Shown here: positions 21,982 through 29,384 of the stretch, in pieces
Layout: each line of letters begins with the position of its first letter
Position numbering within the stretch: the stretch's first letter is position 1
Assembly (NCBI RefSeq): GCF_015350995.1
Contig: NZ_JADKRW010000005.1
Coordinates: 62,001 to 126,000 of the forward strand
Reading direction: 5' to 3'
Source of the DNA: Curtobacterium sp. VKM Ac-1393
Lineage (GTDB): Bacteria > Actinomycetota > Actinomycetes > Actinomycetales > Microbacteriaceae
DNA length: 64,000 bases
The notes under the pieces: generated by a model
What the model saw: only the letters and a program-made list of their open reading frames with translations
What the model was told of the DNA's origin: nothing
Databases searched by the model: none
Translations under genes and position numbers: made by a program

Positions 21982-24651
21982 TCAGTGCGCCGCGCTCTCC
22001 CAGTTCGCGCCGACGCCGACCGAGACGTCGAGCGGCACGGTGAGCTCGGCGGCGTTGCCCATCCGGGTGCGCAGGATCTCCTCGACCCGCTCCTGCTCGC
22101 CGGGTGCGACCTCGAGGATGAGCTCGTCGTGCACCTGCAGCAGCAGGTGCGACCCGAGTCCGCCGTCGCGCAGGTCGTCGGCGACGCCGAGCATCGCGAT
22201 CTTCATGATGTCGGCAGCCGAGCCCTGGATCGGGGCGTTCAGGGCAGCACGCTCGGCGTTCTCGCGCAGCACGCGGTTCGGGCTCTTCAGGTCGGGGAAC
22301 GGACGACGACGGCCGAAGATCGTCTCGGTGTAGCCGTCTTCGCGGGCCTGCTCCACGACGTTGCGCAGGTAGTCGCGCACCGCGCCGAACCGGGCGAAGT
22401 ACTCGGTCATGAGCGTCCGGGCCTCGGACTGCTCGATGCGGAGCTGCTTCGAGAGCCCGAACGCGCTCAGCCCGTACGCCAGGCCGTACGACATCGCCTT
22501 GACCTTGGTGCGCATCTCGGCGGAGACCGCTGCCGGCTCGACGCCGAACACCCGGGCGCCGACGAAGCGGTGCAGGTCCTCGCCTTCGTTGAAGGCCTGG
22601 ATCAGTCCGGGGTCGCCGGACAGGTGCGCCATGATGCGCATCTCGATCTGCGAGTAGTCGGCCGTGATGAGCGTCGTGTACGGCTCGGCCACGGCGAACG
22701 CGGACCGGACCCGGCGGCCGACCGCGGTCTTCACGGGGATGTTCTGCAGGTTCGGGTCGGTCGACGAGATGCGCCCGGTGCTGCTGCCCGTCTGCTCGTA
22801 CCGGGTGTGGATGCGCCCGTCGACGATCGCCGCGTCGAGCGTGTCGACGATCTGCCGGAGCTTCGTGGCGTCGCGGTGCTGCAGCAGCAGGCCGAGGAAC
22901 GGGTGCGGGTGCTGCTCCTGCAGGTCGGTGAGGCTGGCGGCGTCGGTCGAGAACCCGGTCTTCGTCTTGCGGGTCTTCGGCATCGCGAGCTCGGTGAAGA
23001 GCACTTCCTGCAGCTGCTTCGGGGACCCGAGGTTCACCTCGTGCCCGATCTCGGCGAAGGCCTGCTGCGCGAGGTCGGCGGCGCGCTCGCCCAGTTCCTT
23101 CGACAGGCCGGTGAGCACCGGGCGGTCGATGCCGACGCCGATGGTCTCCATGCCCGCGAGCACCGACACCAACGGCAGCTCGATGTCGTCGAGGACCTTG
23201 AGCGACGACTCGTCGATCCGGGCGCGGAGCGCGGTGGTGACCCGGAGGACGAACCACGCGTGCACGCCGACGTTCACCGGGTCGGTCTCCGGCACGAGCT
23301 GGTTCGGGTCGGCCGTCGGGAGCTCTTCGCCGAGCTCCTGGTAGACGAGGTCGGTCAACGGCTGCCCCTGCTTGCCCGGCTGCGCGAGCCACCCCATGAT
23401 GCGGGCGTCGCCGGCGATGCCGTTCACGACGAAGCCGGCGGTCGCGAGCGCCTTGATCGCGGCCTTGGCGTCGTGGAAGTGCTTCGGGGCGTCGGAGGCG
23501 AACCACGCCGACAGCTGCTCGTAGTCCTTCGCGCCGCTGCCGCCTGGCACCTGGACGGCGTCGTCGTGGGTCGCGATGCCGATGGTGCTGAGCCGGCCGT
23601 CGATGAGCTCGACGGCGACGCCGTAGCCGTTCGCCGCCTCGGACGCGTTGCGGCGCTCGAGCCAGTAGCCGAGCTCTTCGTCGATCAGGGTCTTCACCGA
23701 CGGTGGGGTCGCGGCACCGTCCGTCACGCCACCCTCGGCCGGCTGCTCGGACGGTTCGCCGGAGCCGGCGACCTTGAAGACCCGGTCGAGCAGGGTGCGG
23801 AACTGCAGCTTGGCGAAGAGCTCGCGCACGGCGGTCTCGTCGAAGGGCCGGAGTGCGACGTCGGCCGGGCCGACGGGCAGTTCGACGTCGGTGACCAGAC
23901 GGTTCAACCGACGGTTGCGGACCGCGCGGTCCTGCTGCTCGCGCAGGTTGTTGCCGACGACGCCCTTGATCTCGTCGGCGTGTTCGAGGACCCCCTCGAG
24001 CGAGCCGTACTGGGTGACCCACTTGACCGCGGTCTTCTCGCCGACCTTGTCGATGCCGATCAGGTTGTCGCTGGTCTCGCCGACGAGCGCGGCGATGTCG
24101 GGGTACTGGTGCGGCTCGATGCCGTAGCGCTCGTAGACCTTGTCGCGGTCGTAGCGGGTGAGCTCGGACACACCGCGGACCGACGGGTACAGCAGCGTGA
24201 CGTCGTCGTTGACGAGCTGGATGGCATCGCGGTCACCGGAGACGACGTAGACCTGGTACCCCTGCGCGGCACCCTGCGACGACAGGGTCGCGAGGATGTC
24301 GTCGGCCTCGTAGTCCTCCTTCGTCACCGTGGTGATGCCCATCGCCTCGAGCGCCTGCTGCAGCAGTGGGATCTGGCCCTTGAACTCGACCGGGGTCTCG
24401 GAGCGGGTGCCCTTGTACGCCTCGTACTCACGGGTGCGGAACGAGAACCGGGAGATGTCGAACGCCACCGCCAGGTGGGTCGGCTTCTCGCGCTGCAGCA
24501 GCATGAGCAGCATCGAGATGAAGCCGTGGATGGCGTTGGTGTGCTGGCCGTCCCGGTTCACGAAACTGTCGACCGGCAGGGCGTAGAAGGCCCGGAAGGC
24601 GAGCGAGTGGCCGTCGATGACCATGAGGGTAGGCTTTGCGGAGTCCGACAC
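21982..24651 (-). CDS. polA: DNA polymerase I
   Basis: Repair and Okazaki-fragment polymerase. The 889-residue protein has an N-terminal 5'-3' exonuclease (LMVIDGHSLAFRAFYAL; EADDILATL; VVSGDRDAIQLV), a middle 3'-5' exonuclease-like domain and a C-terminal polymerase domain (ADYSQIEMRIMAHLSGD; RTKVKAMSYGLAYGLSAFGLS; LLQVHDELILEV). The middle domain lacks the expected Asp-x-Glu motif where VELIDGRLSTIGIA occurs, so proofreading is probably absent, as in other actinobacterial Pol I enzymes. The start is GTG at 24651, preceded by TAGGCT and 6 nt, consistent with leaderless mRNA. It is divergent from a thioesterase gene. Confidence 0.97.
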   Translation of the reverse strand: MSDSAKPTLMVIDGHSLAFRAFYALPVDSFVNRDGQHTNAIHGFISMLLMLLQREKPTHLAVAFDISRFSFRTREYEAYKGTRSETPVEFKGQIPLLQQALEAMGITTVTKEDYEADDILATLSSQGAAQGYQVYVVSGDRDAIQLVNDDVTLLYPSVRGVSELTRYDRDKVYERYGIEPHQYPDIAALVGETSDNLIGIDKVGEKTAVKWVTQYGSLEGVLEHADEIKGVVGNNLREQQDRAVRNRRLNRLVTDVELPVGPADVALRPFDETAVRELFAKLQFRTLLDRVFKVAGSGEPSEQPAEGGVTDGAATPPSVKTLIDEELGYWLERRNASEAANGYGVAVELIDGRLSTIGIATHDDAVQVPGGSGAKDYEQLSAWFASDAPKHFHDAKAAIKALATAGFVVNGIAGDARIMGWLAQPGKQGQPLTDLVYQELGEELPTADPNQLVPETDPVNVGVHAWFVLRVTTALRARIDESSLKVLDDIELPLVSVLAGMETIGVGIDRPVLTGLSKELGERAADLAQQAFAEIGHEVNLGSPKQLQEVLFTELAMPKTRKTKTGFSTDAASLTDLQEQHPHPFLGLLLQHRDATKLRQIVDTLDAAIVDGRIHTRYEQTGSSTGRISSTDPNLQNIPVKTAVGRRVRSAFAVAEPYTTLITADYSQIEMRIMAHLSGDPGLIQAFNEGEDLHRFVGARVFGVEPAAVSAEMRTKVKAMSYGLAYGLSAFGLSKQLRIEQSEARTLMTEYFARFGAVRDYLRNVVEQAREDGYTETIFGRRRPFPDLKSPNRVLRENAERAALNAPIQGSAADIMKIAMLGVADDLRDGGLGSHLLLQVHDELILEVAPGEQERVEEILRTRMGNAAELTVPLDVSVGVGANWESAAH

Positions 24652-24657
24652 CCGGAC

Positions 24658-24663
24658 AGCCTA
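24658..24663 (-). promoter_or_regulatory. Candidate -10 element of polA
   Basis: Reads TAGGCT on the minus strand and ends exactly 6 nt before the polA GTG. A second TAGGCT on the plus strand (24631-24636) could serve the divergent thioesterase gene with a leader of roughly 50 nt. Confidence 0.5.
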
Positions 24664-24694
24664 CCGACGCCATCCGACACGGGAGTTCGAGCGC

Positions 24695-25120
24695 GTGACC
24701 GACGAAGCGACCATCACCGGGGGCGTCGACGACCGCCTCGCTGCCCGCGGCATGGGCGAGCTCGCCGACAAGATGGGCATGGTCATCACCGAGATGTCGG
24801 CCGACCGCGCCGTCGGCAGCATCCCGGTCGAGGGCAACCGACAACCGGTCGGCCTGCTGCACGGCGGCGCCTACGTGGTGCTCGCCGAGAGCCTGGGGTC
24901 GATGGCCGCGAACGTGCACGCCGGCGAGGGCCGCTACGCCGTCGGCATCGAGCTCAACGCCTCGCACACGCGGAGCGCCACGTCGGGCACCGTGACCGGT
25001 GTCTGTACCGCGATCCACCTCGGCAACACGCTCACCACGCACGAGATCGTGCTCACCGACGACCAGGGGCGCCGCTGCTCCACCGTCCGCATCACCAACC
25101 TCATCCGCGAGGCGCGCTGA
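24695..25120 (+). CDS. Hotdog-fold acyl-CoA thioesterase, PaaI type
   Basis: Hydrolyses acyl-CoA or aryl-CoA thioesters. The 141-residue protein has the hotdog-fold signature QPVGLLHGGAYVVLAESLGS (about 50-69), where the HGG and following Glu form the active site, and a C-terminal sheet ending in VRITNLIREAR. It resembles 1,4-dihydroxy-2-naphthoyl-CoA hydrolases of menaquinone synthesis as well as PaaI, so substrate is not settled. I chose the GTG at 24695 (VTDEATIT), preceded by GGGAG; an in-frame ATG at 24617 would lie inside polA. It converges with the GNAT gene, leaving 7 nt between stops. Confidence 0.85.
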   Translation: MTDEATITGGVDDRLAARGMGELADKMGMVITEMSADRAVGSIPVEGNRQPVGLLHGGAYVVLAESLGSMAANVHAGEGRYAVGIELNASHTRSATSGTVTGVCTAIHLGNTLTTHEIVLTDDQGRRCSTVRITNLIREAR

Positions 25121-25127
25121 ACCCTCG

Positions 25128-25598
25128 TCAGTCCTCGGGCGGACGCTGCAGCAGGAGTCGTGCGTCGCCGAAGCCGAGCCGTCGGTAGAGCCGCTCCCCG
25201 TCGACGCTCGAGTGCACCGAGGTCCGTTCGACACCGAGGTCGTCGGCGATCTCGAGCAGCGCGGTCACGAGTCGTCCGGCGACGCCGAGCCCACGCAGGT
25301 CCGGGTGCACGTAGACGGTCTGCACGTCCGCGGTCAGGCGTCGCCCCGGCCGGTCCGGTGTGGGCGGGCGTGCGACCAGCCCCAGCCAGGCCATGCCGAG
25401 CACCGCGCCGTCGCGCTCCGCGACCACGCATCGGTGCGTGTCCGGGTGCGCGGCGGCGAAGGCGGTCATGGCTGCGCGGTACTCGTCCGGCGTCGCGGCC
25501 GGCTCGGCGCCGCCCTCGCCGACGCTCCACCGCCACCGCAGGTCGGCCACCGCTGGCATGTCCTCAGGCCGGGAGGCCCGGATCACCACGTCGTCCAC
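25128..25598 (-). CDS. GNAT family N-acetyltransferase
   Basis: Acetyl-CoA-dependent transferase of unknown substrate. The 156-residue protein opens VVIRASRPEDMPAVADL, a typical GNAT first strand and helix, and has the acetyl-CoA pyrophosphate loop VHPDLRGLGVAGRLV (motif A) near residue 105, followed by SSVDGERLYRRLGFGDAR, the usual final motif with its aromatic residue. The start is uncertain: the GTG at 25598 puts homology at the very N-terminus; a GTG at 25640 would add 14 residues. It lies between the pdtaR terminator and the convergent thioesterase and appears to be transcribed separately. Confidence 0.82.
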   Translation of the reverse strand: MDDVVIRASRPEDMPAVADLRWRWSVGEGGAEPAATPDEYRAAMTAFAAAHPDTHRCVVAERDGAVLGMAWLGLVARPPTPDRPGRRLTADVQTVYVHPDLRGLGVAGRLVTALLEIADDLGVERTSVHSSVDGERLYRRLGFGDARLLLQRPPED

Positions 25599-25651
25599 GG
25601 CTCCAGCCTGCCAGGTGGTCGCCTCCACCGCCCCACGCACCAGGGAACGCA

Positions 25652-25685
25652 GAAGCGCCGCCGGACCAGGGTCCGACGGCGCTTC
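25652..25685 (-). terminator. Terminator of pdtaR
   Basis: Inverted repeat with 14-bp arms (25652-25665 and 25672-25685, one mismatch) and a 6-nt loop, 18 nt beyond the pdtaR stop codon. On the minus strand the stem ends in GCTTC with no long U-tract. Confidence 0.7.
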
Positions 25686-25703
25686 GTGAGCGACGAGGTC
25701 GTG

Positions 25704-26309
25704 CTACTTCTTGGCGCTGAGCTGCTCGATGATCGCCTTGGCGACGTCGTGCATCGTCAGGCGGCGGTCCATCGAGGCCTTCTGGATCCAGCGGAACGCC
25801 TCGGGCTCGGTGAGGCCCATCTTCTCGTTCAGCAGGCCCTTGGCACGGTCGACGAGCTTGCGGGTCTCGAAGCGCTCGACCAGGTCGGCGACCTCGGCTT
25901 CGAGGGTGATGATCTGCTGGTACCGCGAGAGGGCGATCTCGATCGCGGGGAGCAGGTCGTTCGGCGTGAACGGCTTGACCACGTAGGCCAGCGCGCCGGC
26001 CTCGGTCGCACGCTCGACGAGGTCCTTCTGGCTGAACGCCGTGAGGAGGACCACCGGAGCGATGTGGTTCTTGGACAGCTTCTCGGCTGCGGAGATGCCG
26101 TCGAGCTGCGGCATCTTGACGTCCATCACGACCAGGTCGGGGCGGAGGTCGGTGGCGAGCTGCACGGCGGTCTCGCCGTCGCCGGCCTCGCCGACCACGT
26201 CGAACCCGTTGTCGCGGAGGATCTCGACGATGTCGAGGCGGATGAGCGACTCGTCCTCGGCGACGACGACGCGGCGCGGTGCTGTTGCGGTTGCTTCTGT
26301 GTCACTCAC
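25704..26309 (-). CDS. pdtaR: ANTAR-domain response regulator PdtaR
   Basis: Response regulator whose output ANTAR domain binds paired-hairpin RNA and blocks terminators, as known for mycobacterial PdtaR. The 201-residue protein has a receiver domain (acidic pocket AEDE at 17-20, phospho-acceptor Asp63 in VVMDVKMP, Lys in YVVKPF near 113) and a C-terminal three-helix ANTAR domain (DRAKGLLNEKMGLTEPEAFRWIQKASM). The partner histidine kinase PdtaS is not in this window. The GTG at 26309 is preferred: longer versions run into the tRNA gene. TAGGCT sits 7 nt upstream, giving a leaderless start. Downstream order pdtaR then polA follows the mycobacterial neighbourhood. Confidence 0.95.
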   Translation of the reverse strand: MSDTEATATAPRRVVVAEDESLIRLDIVEILRDNGFDVVGEAGDGETAVQLATDLRPDLVVMDVKMPQLDGISAAEKLSKNHIAPVVLLTAFSQKDLVERATEAGALAYVVKPFTPNDLLPAIEIALSRYQQIITLEAEVADLVERFETRKLVDRAKGLLNEKMGLTEPEAFRWIQKASMDRRLTMHDVAKAIIEQLSAKK

Positions 26310-26316
26310 AGCCGCA

Positions 26317-26322
26317 AGCCTA
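26317..26322 (-). promoter_or_regulatory. Candidate -10 element of pdtaR
   Basis: Reads TAGGCT on the minus strand, 7 nt before the pdtaR GTG. It lies in the 35-nt space between the tRNA-Leu 3' end and pdtaR, so pdtaR can be transcribed independently of the tRNA. Confidence 0.5.
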
Positions 26323-26344
26323 CTAGACGTCAGAAGTTGCGTTG

Positions 26345-26426
26345 TACGAGTGGCGGGACTTGAACCCGCACGCCGTGAGGCAGAGCATTTTGAGTGCCCC
26401 GTGTCTGCCGATTCCACCACACTCGC
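26345..26426 (-). tRNA. tRNA-Leu, anticodon CAA
   Basis: On the minus strand the 82-nt sequence begins GCGAGTG and closes with CACTCGT plus discriminator A. The acceptor stem is complete with one terminal G-U. The anticodon loop CTCAAAA gives CAA, reading UUG. A long variable arm fits a class II tRNA, and the T arm is GCGGG-TTCAAGT-CCCGC. The 3' CCA is not encoded. Confidence 0.95.
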
Positions 26427-26438
26427 GAGGACTCCAGG

Positions 26439-27941
26439 CTAGCAGGACACCTGCGCCCCGACGGCCGCCGCCGGCAGCGACAGCTCGAACACCGCGCCGC
26501 CCAGTACGCCGTCCGCCCCGTGCCGCAGCCCGCCGCCGTGCGCCTCGGCGATCCCCCGCGCGATCGGCAGCCCCAGTCCGGCGCCACCGGACCGGGCGTC
26601 ACGCGCGGCCTCCAGTCGGACGAGCCGGTCGAACACGCGCTCGCGGTACTCCACGGGGATCCCAGGCCCGTCGTCCTCGACCCGGACCACGGGACCGGTG
26701 CCGTGGTCGCCGAGGCTGACCACGACCCTGCCGGTCGCACCCGCCGCACGCGCCGCGTTGTCGACGAGGTTGCCGACCACCTGGGCGAGTCGCTCGGCGT
26801 CGACGTCGGCGGGCACGGGGCGTTCGGGCACGTCCACGTCGAGGTGGACGGACGGCAGCCGGAGCCGGAGCCGTTCGCCCTCGGCAACGAGGAACGCCCC
26901 GAGGTCGACGACCCGTCGGTCGAGCTCGATCCCCCGGTCGAGCCGGGCCATGGTCAGCATGTCCTCGATGAGCCGCGCGGCCCGGTCCGCCTGGCGCACG
27001 ACGTGCACGGCGAGGACCTCGCGGGTCCGGTCGTCGCCGTCGCCGCCGCGCACCAGGGTGTCGGCGGCGGCGCGGACCCCGGCGACGGGCGTCCGCAGCT
27101 CGTGCGCGGCGTCGGAGAGGAACGAGCGGACCCGCGCCTCGGCGGCGACCGCGTCCCGCTCGGCCCCCTCGACGGCGTCGAGCATCTCGTCGAGGGCGAC
27201 GGCGACCCGCCCGATCTCGGTGTCCTGCCGGGTGGGCCGGAGTCGCCGGCCGCGGTCGCCGCCGGCGATCGACCGCGCGGTCGTCGCCATCTCGTCGAGC
27301 GGCCGGAGGGACCGGCGGACGACGAGCACCACGCCGAGGACGGCCACGCCGAGGAACGCCGCGGACGCGCCGCCCATCACCCAGCCGAGCTGCACGAGCG
27401 TGTCCTGGACGTCACGGGTCCCGGCGGTCAGCGTGAGGCGGGTGCCGTCGTCGAGCCGGCTCACCAGGGTGAGGACGCCGTCGTCCTCGCGCACCGTCGA
27501 CGACGTGATCGTGGTGCGCTCGACCGTGCTCGTCGGTGTGGTCGTCGGCGTGGCCGCCGCGGTGGGCGTCCGACCGACGTCGCCGCTGCCGCGCGGCACC
27601 GTCGCCGGCAGGCCGCCCGGGTCGGGCGGACCGGTGCGGAGCTGGTCCGGGGTGGGGCCGGCCTCGACGGCGTCACCGTCGGGTTGGACGATCCGGACCG
27701 AGAGTCCCTGGGCGGACAGCCGGTCGGCGAGGTCCTCGACGTCGACGGTGCCGACGAGTGCCGCGGCGGCCGACGCACGGTCACGGAGCCGGTCCTCGGC
27801 CTGGGCGCGGAGTCGGACCCCGAGGACCACCTCGACCGCCACGGCCAGTCCGGCGAGCAGGACGGCGAGCAGGACCACGATGGCCACCACGGTCCGCAAC
27901 CGCAACGAGGTCGTCCGGAGCGGACCGTCGTGGACGCTCAC
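26439..27941 (-). CDS. Two-component sensor histidine kinase
   Basis: Membrane histidine kinase paired with the OmpR-type regulator just upstream. The 500-residue protein has TM1 (about 17-40), an extracytoplasmic domain of about 145 residues with a Thr/Pro-rich stretch at 125-150, TM2 (about 186-208), a HAMP linker (209-262), the HisKA box DAAHELRTPVAG with His280, and an HATPase_c domain with N box GNLVDNAARAA, DDGPGIP and GGAGLGLPIARGIAEAHGG. All catalytic motifs are intact. The GTG start overlaps the regulator stop as GTGA. The signal is unknown; the exported proline-rich protein divergently encoded next door is the likeliest target gene. Confidence 0.92.
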   Translation of the reverse strand: MSVHDGPLRTTSLRLRTVVAIVVLLAVLLAGLAVAVEVVLGVRLRAQAEDRLRDRASAAAALVGTVDVEDLADRLSAQGLSVRIVQPDGDAVEAGPTPDQLRTGPPDPGGLPATVPRGSGDVGRTPTAAATPTTTPTSTVERTTITSSTVREDDGVLTLVSRLDDGTRLTLTAGTRDVQDTLVQLGWVMGGASAAFLGVAVLGVVLVVRRSLRPLDEMATTARSIAGGDRGRRLRPTRQDTEIGRVAVALDEMLDAVEGAERDAVAAEARVRSFLSDAAHELRTPVAGVRAAADTLVRGGDGDDRTREVLAVHVVRQADRAARLIEDMLTMARLDRGIELDRRVVDLGAFLVAEGERLRLRLPSVHLDVDVPERPVPADVDAERLAQVVGNLVDNAARAAGATGRVVVSLGDHGTGPVVRVEDDGPGIPVEYRERVFDRLVRLEAARDARSGGAGLGLPIARGIAEAHGGGLRHGADGVLGGAVFELSLPAAAVGAQVSC

Positions 27942-28630
27942 GCTGCCGTCCGCTCGTCGCTCAACCGGTACCCGATGCCGCGCACGGTGTGCACGAGACG
28001 GGGCCCGTGCGCCTCCATCTTCCGCCGGAGCGCACTGAGGTGGACCTCGACGACGTTCGCCGCGACGTCGTCGTACCCCCACACCTGCGTCGTGATCTGT
28101 CCCTTCGACACCGTTCGGCCCCGGCTCTCGGCGAGGAAGCGCAGCAGCCGGAACTCCGTCGCGGTGAGGTCGAGGAGCACTCCTGCCCGGCGAGCGGTGG
28201 CGGCGTCCGGGTCGAGCACGAGGTCGCCGACCTCGACGACCGACGGGATCCGGCCGCGCCGCCGCAGCACCGCCGTCACCCGTGCGACCAGCTCGGCCAT
28301 CGCGAACGGCTTGACCACGTAGTCGTCGGCCCCCTCGGCGAAGCCACGCAACCGTTCGTCGAGCTCGTCGCGCGCGGTCATCATGACGACGGCGGCGTCC
28401 GAGGCCGACCGCAGACGTCCGGCGAGCACGATGCCGCTGGGACCGGGCAGCATCCAGTCCAACAACACGAGGTCCGGCGCGGCACGGCGGACGTCGTCCA
28501 GGAGGTCGCGGCCGTCGGCGGCCTCGGCGACGAGGAAGCCCTCGGCGCGCAGGGTGGTCGCGACGGAGGTGCGGATGGAGTCGTCGTCGTCGACGACGAG
28601 GATTCGAGCGGGAGCAGGCACGGCGGACAC
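27938..28630 (-). CDS. OmpR-family response regulator
   Basis: DNA-binding regulator of the adjacent sensor kinase. The 230-residue protein has an N-terminal receiver domain (DDDD acidic pocket at 14-17, phospho-acceptor Asp58 in LVLLDWMLPG, Thr in MMTARDE, Lys in VVKPFAM) and a C-terminal winged helix (DLTATEFRLLRFLAE; VEVHLSALRRKME; VRGIGYRLS). I chose the GTG at 28630 with GGGGA 6 nt before it. A second GTG at 28621 is 7 nt after TACGGT and would be a leaderless start. It is divergent from the proline-rich protein gene, with 11-bp-spaced direct repeats between them. Confidence 0.92.
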   Translation of the reverse strand: MSAVPAPARILVVDDDDSIRTSVATTLRAEGFLVAEAADGRDLLDDVRRAAPDLVLLDWMLPGPSGIVLAGRLRSASDAAVVMMTARDELDERLRGFAEGADDYVVKPFAMAELVARVTAVLRRRGRIPSVVEVGDLVLDPDAATARRAGVLLDLTATEFRLLRFLAESRGRTVSKGQITTQVWGYDDVAANVVEVHLSALRRKMEAHGPRLVHTVRGIGYRLSDERTAA

Positions 28631-28681
28631 CGTAGGTCCCCTCGGCGGGCACCGAGCATGGAGGACGCTGGAGAATCCCTG

Positions 28682-28700
28682 TGCTTCAGGCATGCTTCAG
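28682..28700. promoter_or_regulatory. Direct repeats, candidate response-regulator site
   Basis: TGCTTCAG occurs at 28682-28689 and again at 28693-28700, an 11-bp start-to-start distance, the head-to-tail spacing expected for an OmpR/PhoB-type dimer. It lies 51 bp from the regulator GTG on one side and 68 bp from the proline-rich gene ATG on the other. Confidence 0.5.
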
Positions 28701-28768
28701 ATTCGGACTCGAGCGTCGTCTCCAGCGACGGATCAACCGGATCCGCCCGGTCACGGAACGGAACCACC

Positions 28769-29308
28769 ATGCACGACGAACGAGACGACACGACCACCGC
28801 GACGAGTCCGCGACGCGGCGCACTCCTGCGTCGGGTCGGGATCGGCACGGCCGCAGCCGCGGTGCTGGTGCTCGGCGGGTTCGGCATCGCCACGGCGAAC
28901 GCCGCGCCGAGCAGCCCCGGAGCGACCACGCCGACGGGTGCGCCGACCAGCGCGACCACGCCGGCTCCCGCGCAGCCCGACGGCGGCACCGCGACGGTGC
29001 CCGCACCACCCGGGGGCGGTCCCGCCACGGCGCCCGGCTGCACGGCGCTGCCGGATCCCGGTGCGCGCGCGACCGTGCCCGCGCCCCCGAAGGACGAGCA
29101 GGGCAAGGCCCCCACGCCGCCGAAGGACGGCGCGAAGAGCAAGCCCACCGCGCCCACCCCGCCGAAGGACGGCACGAAGAACAAGCCCACCGCGCCCACC
29201 CCGCCGAACGACGGCACGAAGAACAAGCCCACCGCGCCCGTCCCGCCGAAGGACGGCGGGACGGGGAAGGCGACGGTTCCCACCCCGGCACCGACCTCCG
29301 GTTCCTGA
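28769..29308 (+). CDS. Exported proline-rich repeat protein
   Basis: No known family recognised. The 179-residue protein has a signal peptide: RR pairs at 15-16 and 21-22, a hydrophobic core at about 24-41, and ANA|AP as a likely cleavage site after residue 45. The mature part is Pro/Thr/Ala/Lys-rich and disordered. It carries three full 14-residue repeats (APTPPKDGTKNKPT type, 114-155) plus a partial one, and a single cysteine at 91. There is no LPXTG motif or C-terminal anchor, so it is secreted or loosely wall-bound. The repeated KP and PP pairs suggest a cell-wall spacer or adhesive role (inference). It is divergent from the two-component system and probably under its control. Confidence 0.8.
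   Translation: MHDERDDTTTATSPRRGALLRRVGIGTAAAAVLVLGGFGIATANAAPSSPGATTPTGAPTSATTPAPAQPDGGTATVPAPPGGGPATAPGCTALPDPGARATVPAPPKDEQGKAPTPPKDGAKSKPTAPTPPKDGTKNKPTAPTPPNDGTKNKPTAPVPPKDGGTGKATVPTPAPTSGS
29108..29257 (+). repeat. 42-bp tandem repeat in proline-rich gene
   Basis: About 3.5 copies of a 42-bp unit encoding a 14-residue repeat. Copies two and three are nearly identical at DNA level, so the array could change length by slippage or recombination in frame. Confidence 0.85.
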
Positions 29309-29316
29309 TCACCAGG

Positions 29317-29368
29317 CCGGGAGGCGCACCCCGTCAGCGGTCCCGACCGCGCGGGGCGCGCCTCCAGG
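29317..29368. terminator. Bidirectional terminator-like palindrome
   Basis: Inverted repeat with 17-bp arms (29317-29333 and 29352-29368, 15 of 17 pairing) between the convergent proline-rich gene and GAF-regulator gene. The arms contain the CGGGAGGC core shared with other gene-end palindromes here. Confidence 0.65.
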
Positions 29369-29384
29369 CCGGTTGTCGACCGTC

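Noticed and set aside
24617..24694. Longer thioesterase start at the ATG at 24617
   Set aside because: It would lie in the polA coding sequence and add residues with no family similarity; the GTG at 24695 has a Shine-Dalgarno.
26345..26426. tRNA-Leu as the attachment site of an integrated island
   Set aside because: The accessory block faces the 5' end of the tRNA, no integrase is present, and no direct repeat of the tRNA 3' end was seen.
28769..29308. Sortase-anchored wall protein
   Set aside because: No LPXTG-like motif, C-terminal hydrophobic segment or basic tail is present.
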